Assembly (NCBI GenBank): GCA_963727235.1
Contig: CAVSFZ010000016.1
Span: forward strand, 53,790 to 117,789
Length of the DNA stretch: 64,000 nt
Origin: CAVPTL01 sp963727235
GTDB taxonomy: Bacteria > Actinomycetota > Thermoleophilia > Gaiellales > JAICJC01
Direction of reading: 5' to 3'
This document shows, in pieces, positions 17,233 through 25,704 of the stretch (positions within the stretch are counted from its first letter, which is position 1; each line of letters starts with the position of its first letter). The notes beneath the pieces were generated by a model. It ran no database searches. It saw nothing but the letters and a program-made list of their open reading frames with translations, and was not told the DNA's origin. The translations under genes and the position numbers were made by a program.

Positions 17233-18693
17233 ATGACGCGATTTCAATGGGCCCTTGCAAACGAGTTCAAGAACCGCCGCGACGAGCTGGGGGCCTTGGA
17301 CGAGTGGTGGGCCGACCCGGATCGCCTCCGAGATTTCCTGCTCTACGGACGCCGCCGCGTCGGTAAGTCGTGGCTCTTCCGGCGATTTGCCCACGGAAAA
17401 GCAGCGCTCGTCCTGGTGGTGCGATCAGAGTCGGCGGCGGCCCAGTTTGGCGAGTTTGCCGATGCGCTCGAGCCGCTGCTCGGCGTTCGTCCTCAGATCG
17501 CCGGCACCCTGGACTTGATCAGGGCCTGCTATCGAGCCGGCCGAAGCCAGGATCTGCTCGTCGTCATCGATGAGTTCCAGAATCTGCTCCCCACGGACTC
17601 GCGGTCGCGCCGCGAAATGCTCGATGGAATTCGAGCGGTCATGGAGGACGAACGAGATCAGTCACGGCTGCGGCTGATGATCTGCGGATCCGCCGTCAGA
17701 GTTCTGGATGAACTGCGGGACGAGGGGAACCCGCTTCACGGCCGGTTTCGCGCTCTCAGGCTCGGGCCGATTCCATTCAGGCACTCCGGAGAGTTCCTGG
17801 CGTCTCTGACCGCAGATGAATCAATCGAGCGATACGCGATCGCCGGGGGAGTGCCGCAGTATTTGACCATCATGGGGCAAGGCGATCTCACCGATGCCAT
17901 TGTCCAGCACATCGCTGGGCGTTTCGGAACCCTGCACGACGAGGTGCGGACGATCTTGTCGCAAGAGCTGAGCGATCTTCGCATCTACTTCTCGATCCTC
18001 TCCCAGCTGTCGGCAGGATCGAAAGAAGTCGGTTCCCTGGCGTCTGCCCTCAACGTGTCATCCGGCGCCATCTCCCCACACCTCGAGAAGCTGGCGGAGC
18101 TCTACCTGATCGCCCGCGTGCAGCCGATTGGCGCCGCGCCGAGTAGCCGAAACGCGCGCTACCAACTGCTCGATCCGTTCGCGAGGTTCTGGTTCCGTTT
18201 CATCTTCCCGTTCCAAGATGAGATCGCGGCTGGGCTGAACCCCACCGATCACACGACCAGTTTGATCCTGCCGGAGCTGGCCGACCACGTCGCACCGGTG
18301 TACGAGGAAATCTGCCGCCAGTGGGTGCGCAGCAATCTCGCGGCTGTCGCCCAACGCGTGGGGGTCTGGTGGGGGCCGGCAGCGCACACTCTGCGGGACG
18401 TCGACGGGGGGCGTCAGGGCGAGGAGATCGACGTCGTCGGACTCAGAGGGGCGACCAAGACAGTTACCTTGATTGGTGAGTGTCGCTGGAGGAGTAGACC
18501 AATGGATCGAGAGCCTCTGTACGACTTGAGAACGTTCAAGCTGCCGGCGCTCGTCGATGCCGGGTTCAAGATCTCGAAGGATTGCAAACTTCTGCTGTTC
18601 TCGCGCTCGGGGTTTGCCCCGGGCCTCGAAGACGAAGCCGCGCGTGACCCGCAGTTGCGGTTGGTATCGATCGAGGAGCTCACCTCAAGATAG
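17233..18693 (+). CDS. DEXX-box/DUF234-type AAA ATPase
   Basis: A 486-aa ATPase of the family often annotated 'ATP-binding protein, DUF234'. The N-terminus has NRRDELGALDEW, Walker A GRRRVGKS, Walker B LLVVIDEFQNLL and sensor MICGSA. A winged-helix segment follows (SALNVSSGAISPHLEKLAELYLI). The C-terminal third has GEEIDVVGL ... IGECRWRSRPMD, a PD-(D/E)xK-like E..D..E.xW signature of DUF234. Codon use is a little more AT-tolerant than its neighbours and it interrupts a housekeeping run, so recent acquisition is plausible. Relatives are common in archaea and as mobile accessory genes; their function is unproven. The ATG has no SD and coincides with the predicted transcription start. Confidence 0.88.
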   Translation: MTRFQWALANEFKNRRDELGALDEWWADPDRLRDFLLYGRRRVGKSWLFRRFAHGKAALVLVVRSESAAAQFGEFADALEPLLGVRPQIAGTLDLIRACYRAGRSQDLLVVIDEFQNLLPTDSRSRREMLDGIRAVMEDERDQSRLRLMICGSAVRVLDELRDEGNPLHGRFRALRLGPIPFRHSGEFLASLTADESIERYAIAGGVPQYLTIMGQGDLTDAIVQHIAGRFGTLHDEVRTILSQELSDLRIYFSILSQLSAGSKEVGSLASALNVSSGAISPHLEKLAELYLIARVQPIGAAPSSRNARYQLLDPFARFWFRFIFPFQDEIAAGLNPTDHTTSLILPELADHVAPVYEEICRQWVRSNLAAVAQRVGVWWGPAAHTLRDVDGGRQGEEIDVVGLRGATKTVTLIGECRWRSRPMDREPLYDLRTFKLPALVDAGFKISKDCKLLLFSRSGFAPGLEDEAARDPQLRLVSIEELTSR

Positions 18694-18953
18694 ATCTCGG
18701 CCTGCTCAGGTCGACGTGGACACGGCCCGGGCTCGCGAACCCACCGGGTTGGTGGTGGAGGTCGGCTTCCCCGTCAGCGATGTCGCCCACGGCCACCAGT
18801 AACGCCAGACGTGCGGGCGGCTGCAGGTGGAGTCTGCTGCACCGCCGGGCTGGGGATCGGGAGGGATGCTGTGACTGTCCACGGGAGACCGGGATCAGTA
18901 TTCCCGGGCGCTCGGACGGCGCTCGGGCCGCCGGGAGCGTGTACGGTGAACCG

Positions 18954-19574
18954 ATGGCACGCTTCCGCCTGGTTCCTGAATCGCGCGAGTTCTACGACCT
19001 GTTCGACCGGTCGGCCCAAAATTTGGTGGCGACGTCGCGGCTCCTGCTCGAGTTGCTCGAGCACTATCCCGACCGCAGCGGGCTGGTCGACGAGATCAAG
19101 GATCGCGAGCACGAGGGCGACAACGTCACCCACGAGATCGTCCAGCTGCTGCACAAGACGTTCGTCACCCCGATCGACCGCGAGGACATCTACGACCTGT
19201 GCACGGCGCTCGACGACATCTGCGACTTCATGGACGAGGTGGCCGATCAGCTCACCCTGTACGGGGTGGAGGAGGTGCCGGCCGAGGCGGTCGACCAGGC
19301 GGGCGTGATCCTGCGGGCGGTCGACAAGCTGGCCGAGGCCGTCGGCTGCTTGAGCGGCATGAAGGATGCCGGTCAGCTTCTGGTCGACATTCACACGCTC
19401 GAAGATGAGGGCGACCGGCTGTTGCGGCAGGCGACCGCCAACCTGTTCTCGAACGGTCTCGACCCGCTGGTCGTGATCCGGTGGAAGGACATTCACCAGG
19501 GCCTCGAGCAGGCCGTGGATGCCTGTGAGCACGCCGCGCACGTGCTCGAGAGCGTGTATCTCAAGAACCGATGA
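18954..19574 (+). CDS. PhoU-like protein, DUF47
   Basis: A 206-aa all-helical protein of the DUF47 (PhoU-related, YkaA) family, usually paired with low-affinity phosphate transporters. Features are YDLFDRSAQNL, the DREHEGDNVTHEI metal-binding helix (E/D cluster), LHKTFVTPIDREDIYDLCTALDDICDF, and in the second half HTLEDEGDRLLRQA and IRWKDIHQGLEQAVDACEHAA, which repeat the pattern. It starts at ATG 18954; the 260-nt upstream stretch holds no gene I can support. It overlaps the transporter by 4 nt and probably modulates it. Confidence 0.93.
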   Translation: MARFRLVPESREFYDLFDRSAQNLVATSRLLLELLEHYPDRSGLVDEIKDREHEGDNVTHEIVQLLHKTFVTPIDREDIYDLCTALDDICDFMDEVADQLTLYGVEEVPAEAVDQAGVILRAVDKLAEAVGCLSGMKDAGQLLVDIHTLEDEGDRLLRQATANLFSNGLDPLVVIRWKDIHQGLEQAVDACEHAAHVLESVYLKNR

Positions 19575-20557
19575 ACGACCTGTTGCTGTGGGTCGTGATC
19601 GTGTTTGCGATCGGCTTCGACTTCACCAACGGATTTCACGACACCGCCAATGCCGTGGCCACGAGCGTCTCCACGCGGGCGCTGGCACCCCGCACCGCGG
19701 TGCTGATCGCGGCCGTCATGAACCTGGCCGGCGCGTTCGCCTGGACGGCGGTGGCGGACACCGTGGGAAGCGGCTTGCTGAACGGTGAGGTCAGCATGCA
19801 CGTGCTGCTGGCCGCGCTCCTGGGAGCGATCTCCTGGAACCTCGCCACCTGGCGGTTGGGGCTGCCCTCCTCGTCCTCACATGCATTGATCGGGGGGTTG
19901 GTCGGTGCGGCCGTGGCGGGAGGAGGCACCGCCGCGGTCGACTGGGGCGGGATGTGGCACAAGGTGATCGTGCCGGCCGCCGAGAGCCCGTTGATCGGCT
20001 TCGTGCTCGCCGGCGCCGTCGTGCTCGCGATCCTGTGGGGATTTCGCCGCGTGCGCCCGGCTCCGATGACCCGCTCGTTTCGGCATCTGCAGATCGCGTC
20101 GGGCACATTGATGGCGTTTCTGCACGGCACCAACGATGCCCAGAAGACGATGGGGGTGATCGCGCTGGCGCTCTACTCCACCCACCACATCGATTCGTTC
20201 TACATCCCCTGGTACGTCAAGCTCGGCGCGGGACTGGCGCTCGGGATCGGCACCTACGTGGGCGGCTGGCGGATCATGCGCACCATGGGCACGCGCATCA
20301 CCAAGCTCGAGCCTCACCAGGGCTTCGCCGCTCAGACCACCGCCAGCCTGGTGCTGTGGTTCACCGCGCGCAACGGCTTCCCGATCTCGACCACCCAGGT
20401 GATCGCCGGCTCCGTTATGGGCGCCGGTGCCACCACCAAGCTGTCGGCCGTGCGTTGGGGAGTGGCGGCCAACATCGTGGTTGCGTGGGTGTTGACGCTC
20501 CCCGCCGCCGCGTTGGTGGCGGCCGGGCTGTACGCGTTGCTGTCGCCGTTTACCTGA
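19571..20557 (+). CDS. pit: Inorganic phosphate transporter PiT
   Basis: A 328-aa polytopic permease of the PiT family (phosphate or metal-phosphate with a cation). It has the duplicated PiT signature: GFDFTNGFHDTANAVATSVSTRALAP near the N-terminus and FLHGTNDAQKTMGVIALAL in the middle, plus GLPSSSSHALIGGLVGAA and GFPISTTQVIAGSVMGAG, the two SS/ST-H/Q-A loops. The length is short for the family (E. coli PitA is 499 aa) but matches the compact bacterial and archaeal forms. The ATG overlaps the DUF47 stop, and the pair forms a two-gene operon. Confidence 0.95.
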   Translation: MNDLLLWVVIVFAIGFDFTNGFHDTANAVATSVSTRALAPRTAVLIAAVMNLAGAFAWTAVADTVGSGLLNGEVSMHVLLAALLGAISWNLATWRLGLPSSSSHALIGGLVGAAVAGGGTAAVDWGGMWHKVIVPAAESPLIGFVLAGAVVLAILWGFRRVRPAPMTRSFRHLQIASGTLMAFLHGTNDAQKTMGVIALALYSTHHIDSFYIPWYVKLGAGLALGIGTYVGGWRIMRTMGTRITKLEPHQGFAAQTTASLVLWFTARNGFPISTTQVIAGSVMGAGATTKLSAVRWGVAANIVVAWVLTLPAAALVAAGLYALLSPFT

Positions 20558-20645
20558 CAGCTCTCATCAACCGCCAACGGCGGGAGGGTCATTACCGCGA
20601 TTGGGGGATGTCCATGGCGGCGACCTGTCACTAGCGTAGGGCGCC

Positions 20646-22646
20646 GTGGTCACTGGCTCCCCTCGCGCGTTTCCTCATGCCGACGACTCCCACCCGGGAG
20701 CCGGCCGGCCGGTGGGGGAGGTCGTGGCCGAGCTCGCCGGGGTGGAGAGCGACGCGCTGCCGGCGGCGGCCTGCCGAGCGCTGGCCGACGTGCTGCCACT
20801 GGACGAGGCCCGGTTCGTGACCATCGATGGTGAGATCGGATGGTGGGCCCGGCGCAGGGATCGCCGCCGCCGCATCCGTCGACACAGCGTGCAGACCGCG
20901 GTGTCCGGAGCGACCGAGCGGCCGTTGCAATGGCGGGACGGGGACCAGACGCTGCTTGCAGTGCCCGTCCGCCGCAGCGGCCGCCGGTTGGCGGTGCTGC
21001 TGGGATCCGCCTCCCCCGGCCACGAGTTCACCGCCGGCGAGCTGTACACGAGTGAGCTGGTGGCCGCCGCGGCGGCCGAAGCCGACGCCTCCCGGCGTGA
21101 TCGGCGTACCGGCCCTCCGCTGGAGGAGGCCGGCTCGGAGACCGAGGTCGGCTGGGCGGTGGTGGACTCGCTCAAGTCGGTGCTCGATTTTGACGCCTGC
21201 CGTGTCTACCTCCCGGGCGCGGGCGACAATCGCGTCGCCCCGATGGTGCGGTGCGGGATCGGCCAGGACGACTGTCCTGACGCGGCCATCGACGCAGCCT
21301 GCGCCCCCGGAGTGGGGGCGGCCGGACGAGCGGTGCTGGACGGCCGAGCCCGCCTGATCCCCAACACCCGTATCGAGCCGCACGCCTCCAAGATCATCGA
21401 GTCCTCGTGCGCCGACGAGTCGTTGCTGGTGGTGCCGGTGTTGGTCGACGGTGCGGTGGCGGCGGTGGTGATCGTCGCGCGCCTCGGCGCCGGGCGCTTC
21501 TCGCATGCCGATCTCGAGCAGGTCGAGCGGGTCGCCGCCCGGGCTGCGGTCGCCTATCGCGCGGTGGTGCTCTATCGCACGGCGTCCGAGCAGGCCCGCG
21601 CGTCGCAGGCGCTGCTCGATCTGGGCGAGGCGCTGGGCGCGCAGACCGGGGTCGAGGGCGTGGCCGGCATGTTGGCGGCAGCGGCCGATCGGCTGGTCGA
21701 ATGTGCCGCGGTTTCGGTCTGGCTCCGCAACGGCGACCACATGCGTGTGGCGGCGACCCGCGGGTATACGCCCGACGAATCGGCGCGGCTGGCCGACCTG
21801 AGCGTGGACGCCGGCGATGCGCTGTTTGCCGGCGCGCTCGACCGGCGCGACCTGACAATTCGGCACGCGTCGGCGACCACAGCCATCACGTGGCGGCTGA
21901 ACGCCGTCCCTGAAGGCACCACCTTCGCGGTGGTCGCGGTCGGCGAGCGCTCCGCCAACCGCGCTGCGATCGTGGTGCAGCGTGGCCCGCGGCGCGGCAC
22001 CCCGTCGGCACTCGAGCGCAGGATGCTGCAGGGGATCGCCGACCAGACGCTGATCGCCCTCACCAACCGTATGTTGTACGAGGAGCTGGATGACGCCTTC
22101 ATGGCAACCGTGCAAGCGCTGGCCACCGCGCTGGAGACCAAGGATGAGTACACCGGGGAGCACGCCAACCAGCTCGAGAGCCTGTGCCTGAACGTCGCCG
22201 TCGGATTGGGGCTGGACGGGCAGGAGCTGCGTGACATCACGTTGGGCGCGGTGCTGCACGACATCGGCAAGATCGGGATCCCCTCGCTGATCCTGAACAA
22301 GCCCGCGCCGCTGACCGAACCGGAGTGGGAGGTGATGCGCCGGCATCCCGAGCTGGGAGCGCGCATCATCGAGCCGGTGGCTGCGCTGGACGGCGCCCGG
22401 GAGCTGGTGATCGCCTGCCACGAGCACTGGGACGGCAGCGGCTACCCGAATGGGCTCTCAGGCGAGGCGATCCCCTTGGGTGCGCGCATCATCCTGGCAT
22501 GCGATGCCTACCACGCGATGACCTCCGACCGGGTGTATCGAGCCGCGTTGCCCGTTTCAGAGGCGGTGCTGGAGCTGGAGCGATACTCGGGCAGCCAGTT
22601 CGACCCGTCGGTGGCAGACGCGCTGATCGCGGTGGTGGCGGACTGA
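20646..22646 (+). CDS. GAF-HD-GYP cyclic-di-GMP phosphodiesterase-like protein
   Basis: A 666-aa cytoplasmic protein. At least two GAF-type sensor modules lie before residue 480 (VGWAVVDSLKSVLDFDACRVYL ... ESLLVVPVLVDGAVAAVVIVARL, and LGEALGAQTGVEGVAGMLAAAADRLVECAAVSVWL). The C-terminal HD-GYP domain has ETKDEYTGEHANQLESL, the HD pair at about 538 (LHDIGKIGIP), RHPELGARI, HEHWDGSGYPNGL (GYP motif) and DAYHAMTSDRVYR. All metal ligands and GYP residues are visible, so c-di-GMP hydrolysis is likely. The start is GTG 20646. It precedes the glnA leader; read-through into it is possible. Confidence 0.9.
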   Translation: MVTGSPRAFPHADDSHPGAGRPVGEVVAELAGVESDALPAAACRALADVLPLDEARFVTIDGEIGWWARRRDRRRRIRRHSVQTAVSGATERPLQWRDGDQTLLAVPVRRSGRRLAVLLGSASPGHEFTAGELYTSELVAAAAAEADASRRDRRTGPPLEEAGSETEVGWAVVDSLKSVLDFDACRVYLPGAGDNRVAPMVRCGIGQDDCPDAAIDAACAPGVGAAGRAVLDGRARLIPNTRIEPHASKIIESSCADESLLVVPVLVDGAVAAVVIVARLGAGRFSHADLEQVERVAARAAVAYRAVVLYRTASEQARASQALLDLGEALGAQTGVEGVAGMLAAAADRLVECAAVSVWLRNGDHMRVAATRGYTPDESARLADLSVDAGDALFAGALDRRDLTIRHASATTAITWRLNAVPEGTTFAVVAVGERSANRAAIVVQRGPRRGTPSALERRMLQGIADQTLIALTNRMLYEELDDAFMATVQALATALETKDEYTGEHANQLESLCLNVAVGLGLDGQELRDITLGAVLHDIGKIGIPSLILNKPAPLTEPEWEVMRRHPELGARIIEPVAALDGARELVIACHEHWDGSGYPNGLSGEAIPLGARIILACDAYHAMTSDRVYRAALPVSEAVLELERYSGSQFDPSVADALIAVVAD

Positions 22647-22672
22647 TCCGAACGCTTGTGTATCGTGTGTGA

Positions 22673-22713
22673 GTCGGCTCCAACGGCGGGGCCGGCAGAG
22701 GCAACGACGCCTC
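22673..22713 (+). promoter_or_regulatory. Candidate ANTAR-binding dual hexaloop RNA in the glnA leader
   Basis: Two adjacent hairpins are visible in the RNA. Hairpin 1 pairs 22673-22681 with 22688-22696 (9 bp, two G-U) around the loop AACGGC. Hairpin 2 pairs GAGGC (22698-22702) with GCCTC (22709-22713) around the loop AACGAC. Both loops have six bases with A first and G fourth, the recognition pattern known for ANTAR regulators such as EutV and NasR. Hairpin 2 shares bases 22707-22713 with the 5' arm of the terminator at 22707-22758, so the two exclude each other. Protein binding to the hairpins would favour read-through into glnA. The assignment to this class is inference from structure and context. 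Confidence 0.75.
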
Positions 22714-22758
22714 CAGGTGACGGATCTTCTCGGATCCGCCGTCTGGGGGCGTTTTTTT
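22707..22758 (+). terminator. Intrinsic terminator/attenuator upstream of glnA
   Basis: ACGCCTCCAG (22707-22716) pairs with CTGGGGGCGT (22743-22752), 10 bp with one G-U. An inner GGATC/GATCC stem (22722-22726 with 22733-22737) extends it, and seven T residues follow (22752-22758). It lies 61 nt after the HD-GYP stop and ends 31 nt before the glnA GTG. There is little room for a glnA promoter after it, which points to attenuation rather than simple termination. Confidence 0.85.
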
Positions 22759-22789
22759 GTGCCGTACATCGAGTCAGGGAGGTCATTTC

Positions 22790-24151
22790 GTGACGCTAAT
22801 CTCAGATACCCGTGATCTGGCGGGCGCGCGCGCGGAGGTGCTGCGCGAGGCGAGTGAGCGCGACATCAAGTTCGTGCTGCTGTGGTTCACCGATGTGGTC
22901 GGGCGGCTGAAGAGCTTTGCCATCACCGCCTCGGAGCTGGAGGGCGCGCTGGAGCGGGGCATGGGCTTCGACGGCTCGTCGGTCACCGGCTTCAACGCGA
23001 TCGAGGAGTCGGACATGATTGCGATGCCCGACCCCACCACCTTCAAGGTGCTGCCGTGGCAGACCGGCGAGAGCAACGTCGCCCGCATGATCTGCGATGT
23101 GCGTACTCCCGAGGGCGAGCCGTACGAGGCCGACTCCCGGCACGTTCTGCGGACGGCCCTGGACCGGATGCGGTCGCTCGGCTTCGACTCGTTCAAGATC
23201 GGCCCCGAGCTCGAGTACTTCTACTTCCGGCTGGACGAGGCGGGGATGCCGCATGCACTGGATGCGGGCGGCTACTTCGAGGAGACCACCGTGGATGCCT
23301 CGGCCGACCTGCGCAAGGAGACAGTGCTGGCGCTGGAGGGCATGGGCATCCCGGTCGAGTACCTGCACCACGAGGTGGGCCCGTCACAGCACGAGATCGA
23401 CGTGCGCTACGCCGACGGCCTGGACATGGCCGACCACTGCATCACCTACCGCAACGTGGTCAAGGAGGTCGCCAAGAAGCACGGTGTGTACGCCACCTTC
23501 ATGCCCAAGCCGCTGTTCGGGGTCAACGGGTCGGGGATGCACACGCATCAGTCGCTCTTCATCGGCGACTCGAACGCCTTCTACGATCCTGACGACAAGT
23601 GGTTTCTGTCGGATGTGGCCAAGAGCTTCATCGCCGGCCAGCTGCGCCACGCCCGCGAGATCTCGATGCTGTTCGCACAGTGGGTCAACAGCTACAAGCG
23701 GCTGGTGCCGGGGTACGAGGCGCCGGTGTACATCGCCTGGTCGCGGCGCAACCGCTCGGCGTTGATCCGGGTGCCGCTGTATCACCCGGGCATGGAGAAG
23801 GCCACTCGGGCCGAGATTCGCTGCCCCGATCCGTCCTGCAACCCCTACCTGGCCTTCGCCGGGCTGCTGCATGCCGGCCTCGAGGGGATCGAGAAGGGCT
23901 ACGAGCTGCCCGATCCGATGGAGACCAACCTGTACGAGCTGACCACGCCGGAGCGTGAGTCGCTGGGGATCGAAGCCCTTCCCGAGTCGCTCGGTGAGGC
24001 GATCCGAGCGGCCGCCGAGTCGGAGCTGGTCGAGAAGGCCCTGGGATCGGAGCTGCGCGACCGGCTGGTGACGCTCAAGCGGCGGGAATGGGACGAGTAC
24101 CGCGTCCAGGTGACGCCGTGGGAGCTGGAACGGTACCTGTCGACCCTGTAA
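22790..24151 (+). CDS. glnA: Glutamine synthetase, type I
   Basis: A 453-aa glutamine synthetase that makes glutamine from glutamate, ammonia and ATP. The beta-grasp N-terminus (IKFVLLWFTDVVGRLKSFAI) is followed by GFDGSSVTGFNAIEESDM, GPELEYFYF (metal Glu), HHEVGPSQHEID, the ATP-site VNGSGMHTHQSLF, NSYKRLVPGYEAPVYIAWSRRNRSALIRVP and RCPDPSCNPYLAFA. An NLYEL segment sits where type I-beta enzymes carry the adenylylated Tyr; whether it is modified is unknown. The GTG at 22790 has AGGGAGG at 22776-22782. A structured leader with a terminator lies upstream and a sensor kinase/ANTAR regulator pair lies downstream, so control by regulated antitermination is likely. Confidence 0.95.
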   Translation: MTLISDTRDLAGARAEVLREASERDIKFVLLWFTDVVGRLKSFAITASELEGALERGMGFDGSSVTGFNAIEESDMIAMPDPTTFKVLPWQTGESNVARMICDVRTPEGEPYEADSRHVLRTALDRMRSLGFDSFKIGPELEYFYFRLDEAGMPHALDAGGYFEETTVDASADLRKETVLALEGMGIPVEYLHHEVGPSQHEIDVRYADGLDMADHCITYRNVVKEVAKKHGVYATFMPKPLFGVNGSGMHTHQSLFIGDSNAFYDPDDKWFLSDVAKSFIAGQLRHAREISMLFAQWVNSYKRLVPGYEAPVYIAWSRRNRSALIRVPLYHPGMEKATRAEIRCPDPSCNPYLAFAGLLHAGLEGIEKGYELPDPMETNLYELTTPERESLGIEALPESLGEAIRAAAESELVEKALGSELRDRLVTLKRREWDEYRVQVTPWELERYLSTL

Positions 24152-24183
24152 CCCACCGGCGAGATCGGCGACAATCCACGGAT

Positions 24184-25704
24184 GTGTCCTCGACTCGCCC
24201 GCACGTGCCCGTGAGCGCGGTCGCCGAGCGCGATCGCGCCGCGCGGCACCTGCAGCTTCTGACCGAGACGATCGCCGCGGTCAACTCGACCCTGGACCTG
24301 GCCGAGGTGTTCGCCCAGATTGCGTCCAAGGTGGCTCAGGCGATGAGCACGGACGCCTGCTTCGTGTACCTGTACGACGAGCCCAGCGGCATGCTCGAGC
24401 TGCGGGCCACCCACGGCGCTCGCTTTGACGACCCAGCGCACCGACCGCGGATGGCGCCCGGTGAAGGCATCACGGGAGTGGCGGCGGCCTCGATGCGGCC
24501 GGTCGTGATCGACCGGGCGGCGCATCTCGACCCCCGGTTCAAGTCCTTCCCCAACCTGCCCGAGGACGAGTACGAGTCGATCTTGGCGGTGCCGGTGCTG
24601 GCCCGCGACAAGCTCGCCGGGGCGCTGAATGTGCGCACGCGGGCGCCGCGGGTGTTCGACCCCGACGAGATCGCGTTGCTGTCGGCGATCGCCGGCCAGG
24701 TCGGCCAGGCGATCGAGAACGCCAAGCTGTACGAGCGCTCGCAGCAGCGTGTGGTCGAGCTGGAGGCGCTCGCCGACATCGGACGCACGCTCTCCGGGTC
24801 GCTGTATCTGGAGGATGCACTGCGTGGCATCGCCTCACGGACGGTGCACGCACTGAACGCCGACGGCTGCGCGGTGGTGCTGCGAAACGACGACGATATG
24901 TCGGTGGGATTCCGCGAGGGGGAGACCGGCTCGGACGCCGAACTGCTCGCGATCGCCGAGGCCGCGCCTGGGCAGGGCGAGACGTTCCTGGCTCAGCCGC
25001 TGCAGTGGAAGCAGCGCACCACCGGGGCGTTGGTGGTGCTGTCAGAGAGCCCGCGATCGTGGTCGCCGGAGGAGCAGTCGCTTTTGACCACCATCGCCCA
25101 CGCGGCCAGTGCCGCGGTTGCCAACGCTCAGGCAGCCCTGCGCGGCCTGCTGGCTCAGGAGATCCACCACAGGGTCAAGAACAACCTGCAGACGGTGGCC
25201 TCGCTGCTGCGATTGCAGGCCGGTGCGACCGACGACGAAGAAGCTTCCAAGGCGCTTCGCGAGAGTGTCAACCGGATCCTCTCGATTGCCGCGGTGCACG
25301 ATCTGCTGACCGCAGCACGTGAGGACGGCGTCGACTGCGCCGGGCTGATCGGCACCCTGGAGGCGATGCTGGGGCAGGGACTCGGCGGCCGCAGCCTTGA
25401 CTCGCAGCTCGAGCCGGTGACGCTCTCGGGGGCGCGGGCGACGGCGCTGGCGCTGGTGTTCTGTGAGCTGTTCCAAAACGCGGTGGAGCACGGCGGCGGG
25501 GCGATCGCGGTGGAGCTGCACCGGGTGGGCGAAGAGATCGAGCTGACCGTCTCGGACGAGGGCAGCGGGCCGGCGGCGGAGAGTGAGGCGGGGCTGGGGC
25601 TGACGATCGCCCGGGCGCTGGTCACCGGCGAGCTGGGCGGCTCGCTCGAGCTGGCGTCGGCAGGCCGGGGGAAGGCGGTGGTGAGATTCCCGGCCGAGTC
25701 CTGA
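24184..25704 (+). CDS. GAF-GAF HisKA_2 sensor histidine kinase
   Basis: A 506-aa soluble kinase (no membrane helix). Two GAF modules cover about residues 20-170 (TLDLAEVFAQIASKVAQAMSTDACFVYLYD ... SILAVPVLARDKLAGALNV) and 185-310. The HisKA_2 H-box is QEIHHRVKNNLQTVASLLRLQ, with the His pair at 328-329, followed by a HATPase with ELFQNAVEHG (N box), VSDEGSGP and GLGLTIARAL. This kinase class (EutW-like) typically phosphorylates ANTAR regulators, and one is encoded directly downstream. The start is taken as GTG 24184, 32 nt after glnA; GTG 24211 is possible. The GAF ligand, perhaps a nitrogen metabolite, is unknown. Confidence 0.92.
   Translation: MSSTRPHVPVSAVAERDRAARHLQLLTETIAAVNSTLDLAEVFAQIASKVAQAMSTDACFVYLYDEPSGMLELRATHGARFDDPAHRPRMAPGEGITGVAAASMRPVVIDRAAHLDPRFKSFPNLPEDEYESILAVPVLARDKLAGALNVRTRAPRVFDPDEIALLSAIAGQVGQAIENAKLYERSQQRVVELEALADIGRTLSGSLYLEDALRGIASRTVHALNADGCAVVLRNDDDMSVGFREGETGSDAELLAIAEAAPGQGETFLAQPLQWKQRTTGALVVLSESPRSWSPEEQSLLTTIAHAASAAVANAQAALRGLLAQEIHHRVKNNLQTVASLLRLQAGATDDEEASKALRESVNRILSIAAVHDLLTAAREDGVDCAGLIGTLEAMLGQGLGGRSLDSQLEPVTLSGARATALALVFCELFQNAVEHGGGAIAVELHRVGEEIELTVSDEGSGPAAESEAGLGLTIARALVTGELGGSLELASAGRGKAVVRFPAES

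Noticed and set aside
18694..18953. Gap between the ATPase and PhoU-like genes; a plus-strand stretch ending GLVVEVGFPVSDVAHGHQ looked like a gene remnant
   Set aside because: Too short, no start, and no family recognised; no RNA structure or promoter that I could support.
20631..22427. Long minus-strand reading frame of 598 codons opposite the HD-GYP gene
   Set aside because: His/Arg/Gly/Pro-rich product with no recognisable domain; a GC-skew shadow of the real gene on the plus strand, which has full motifs.
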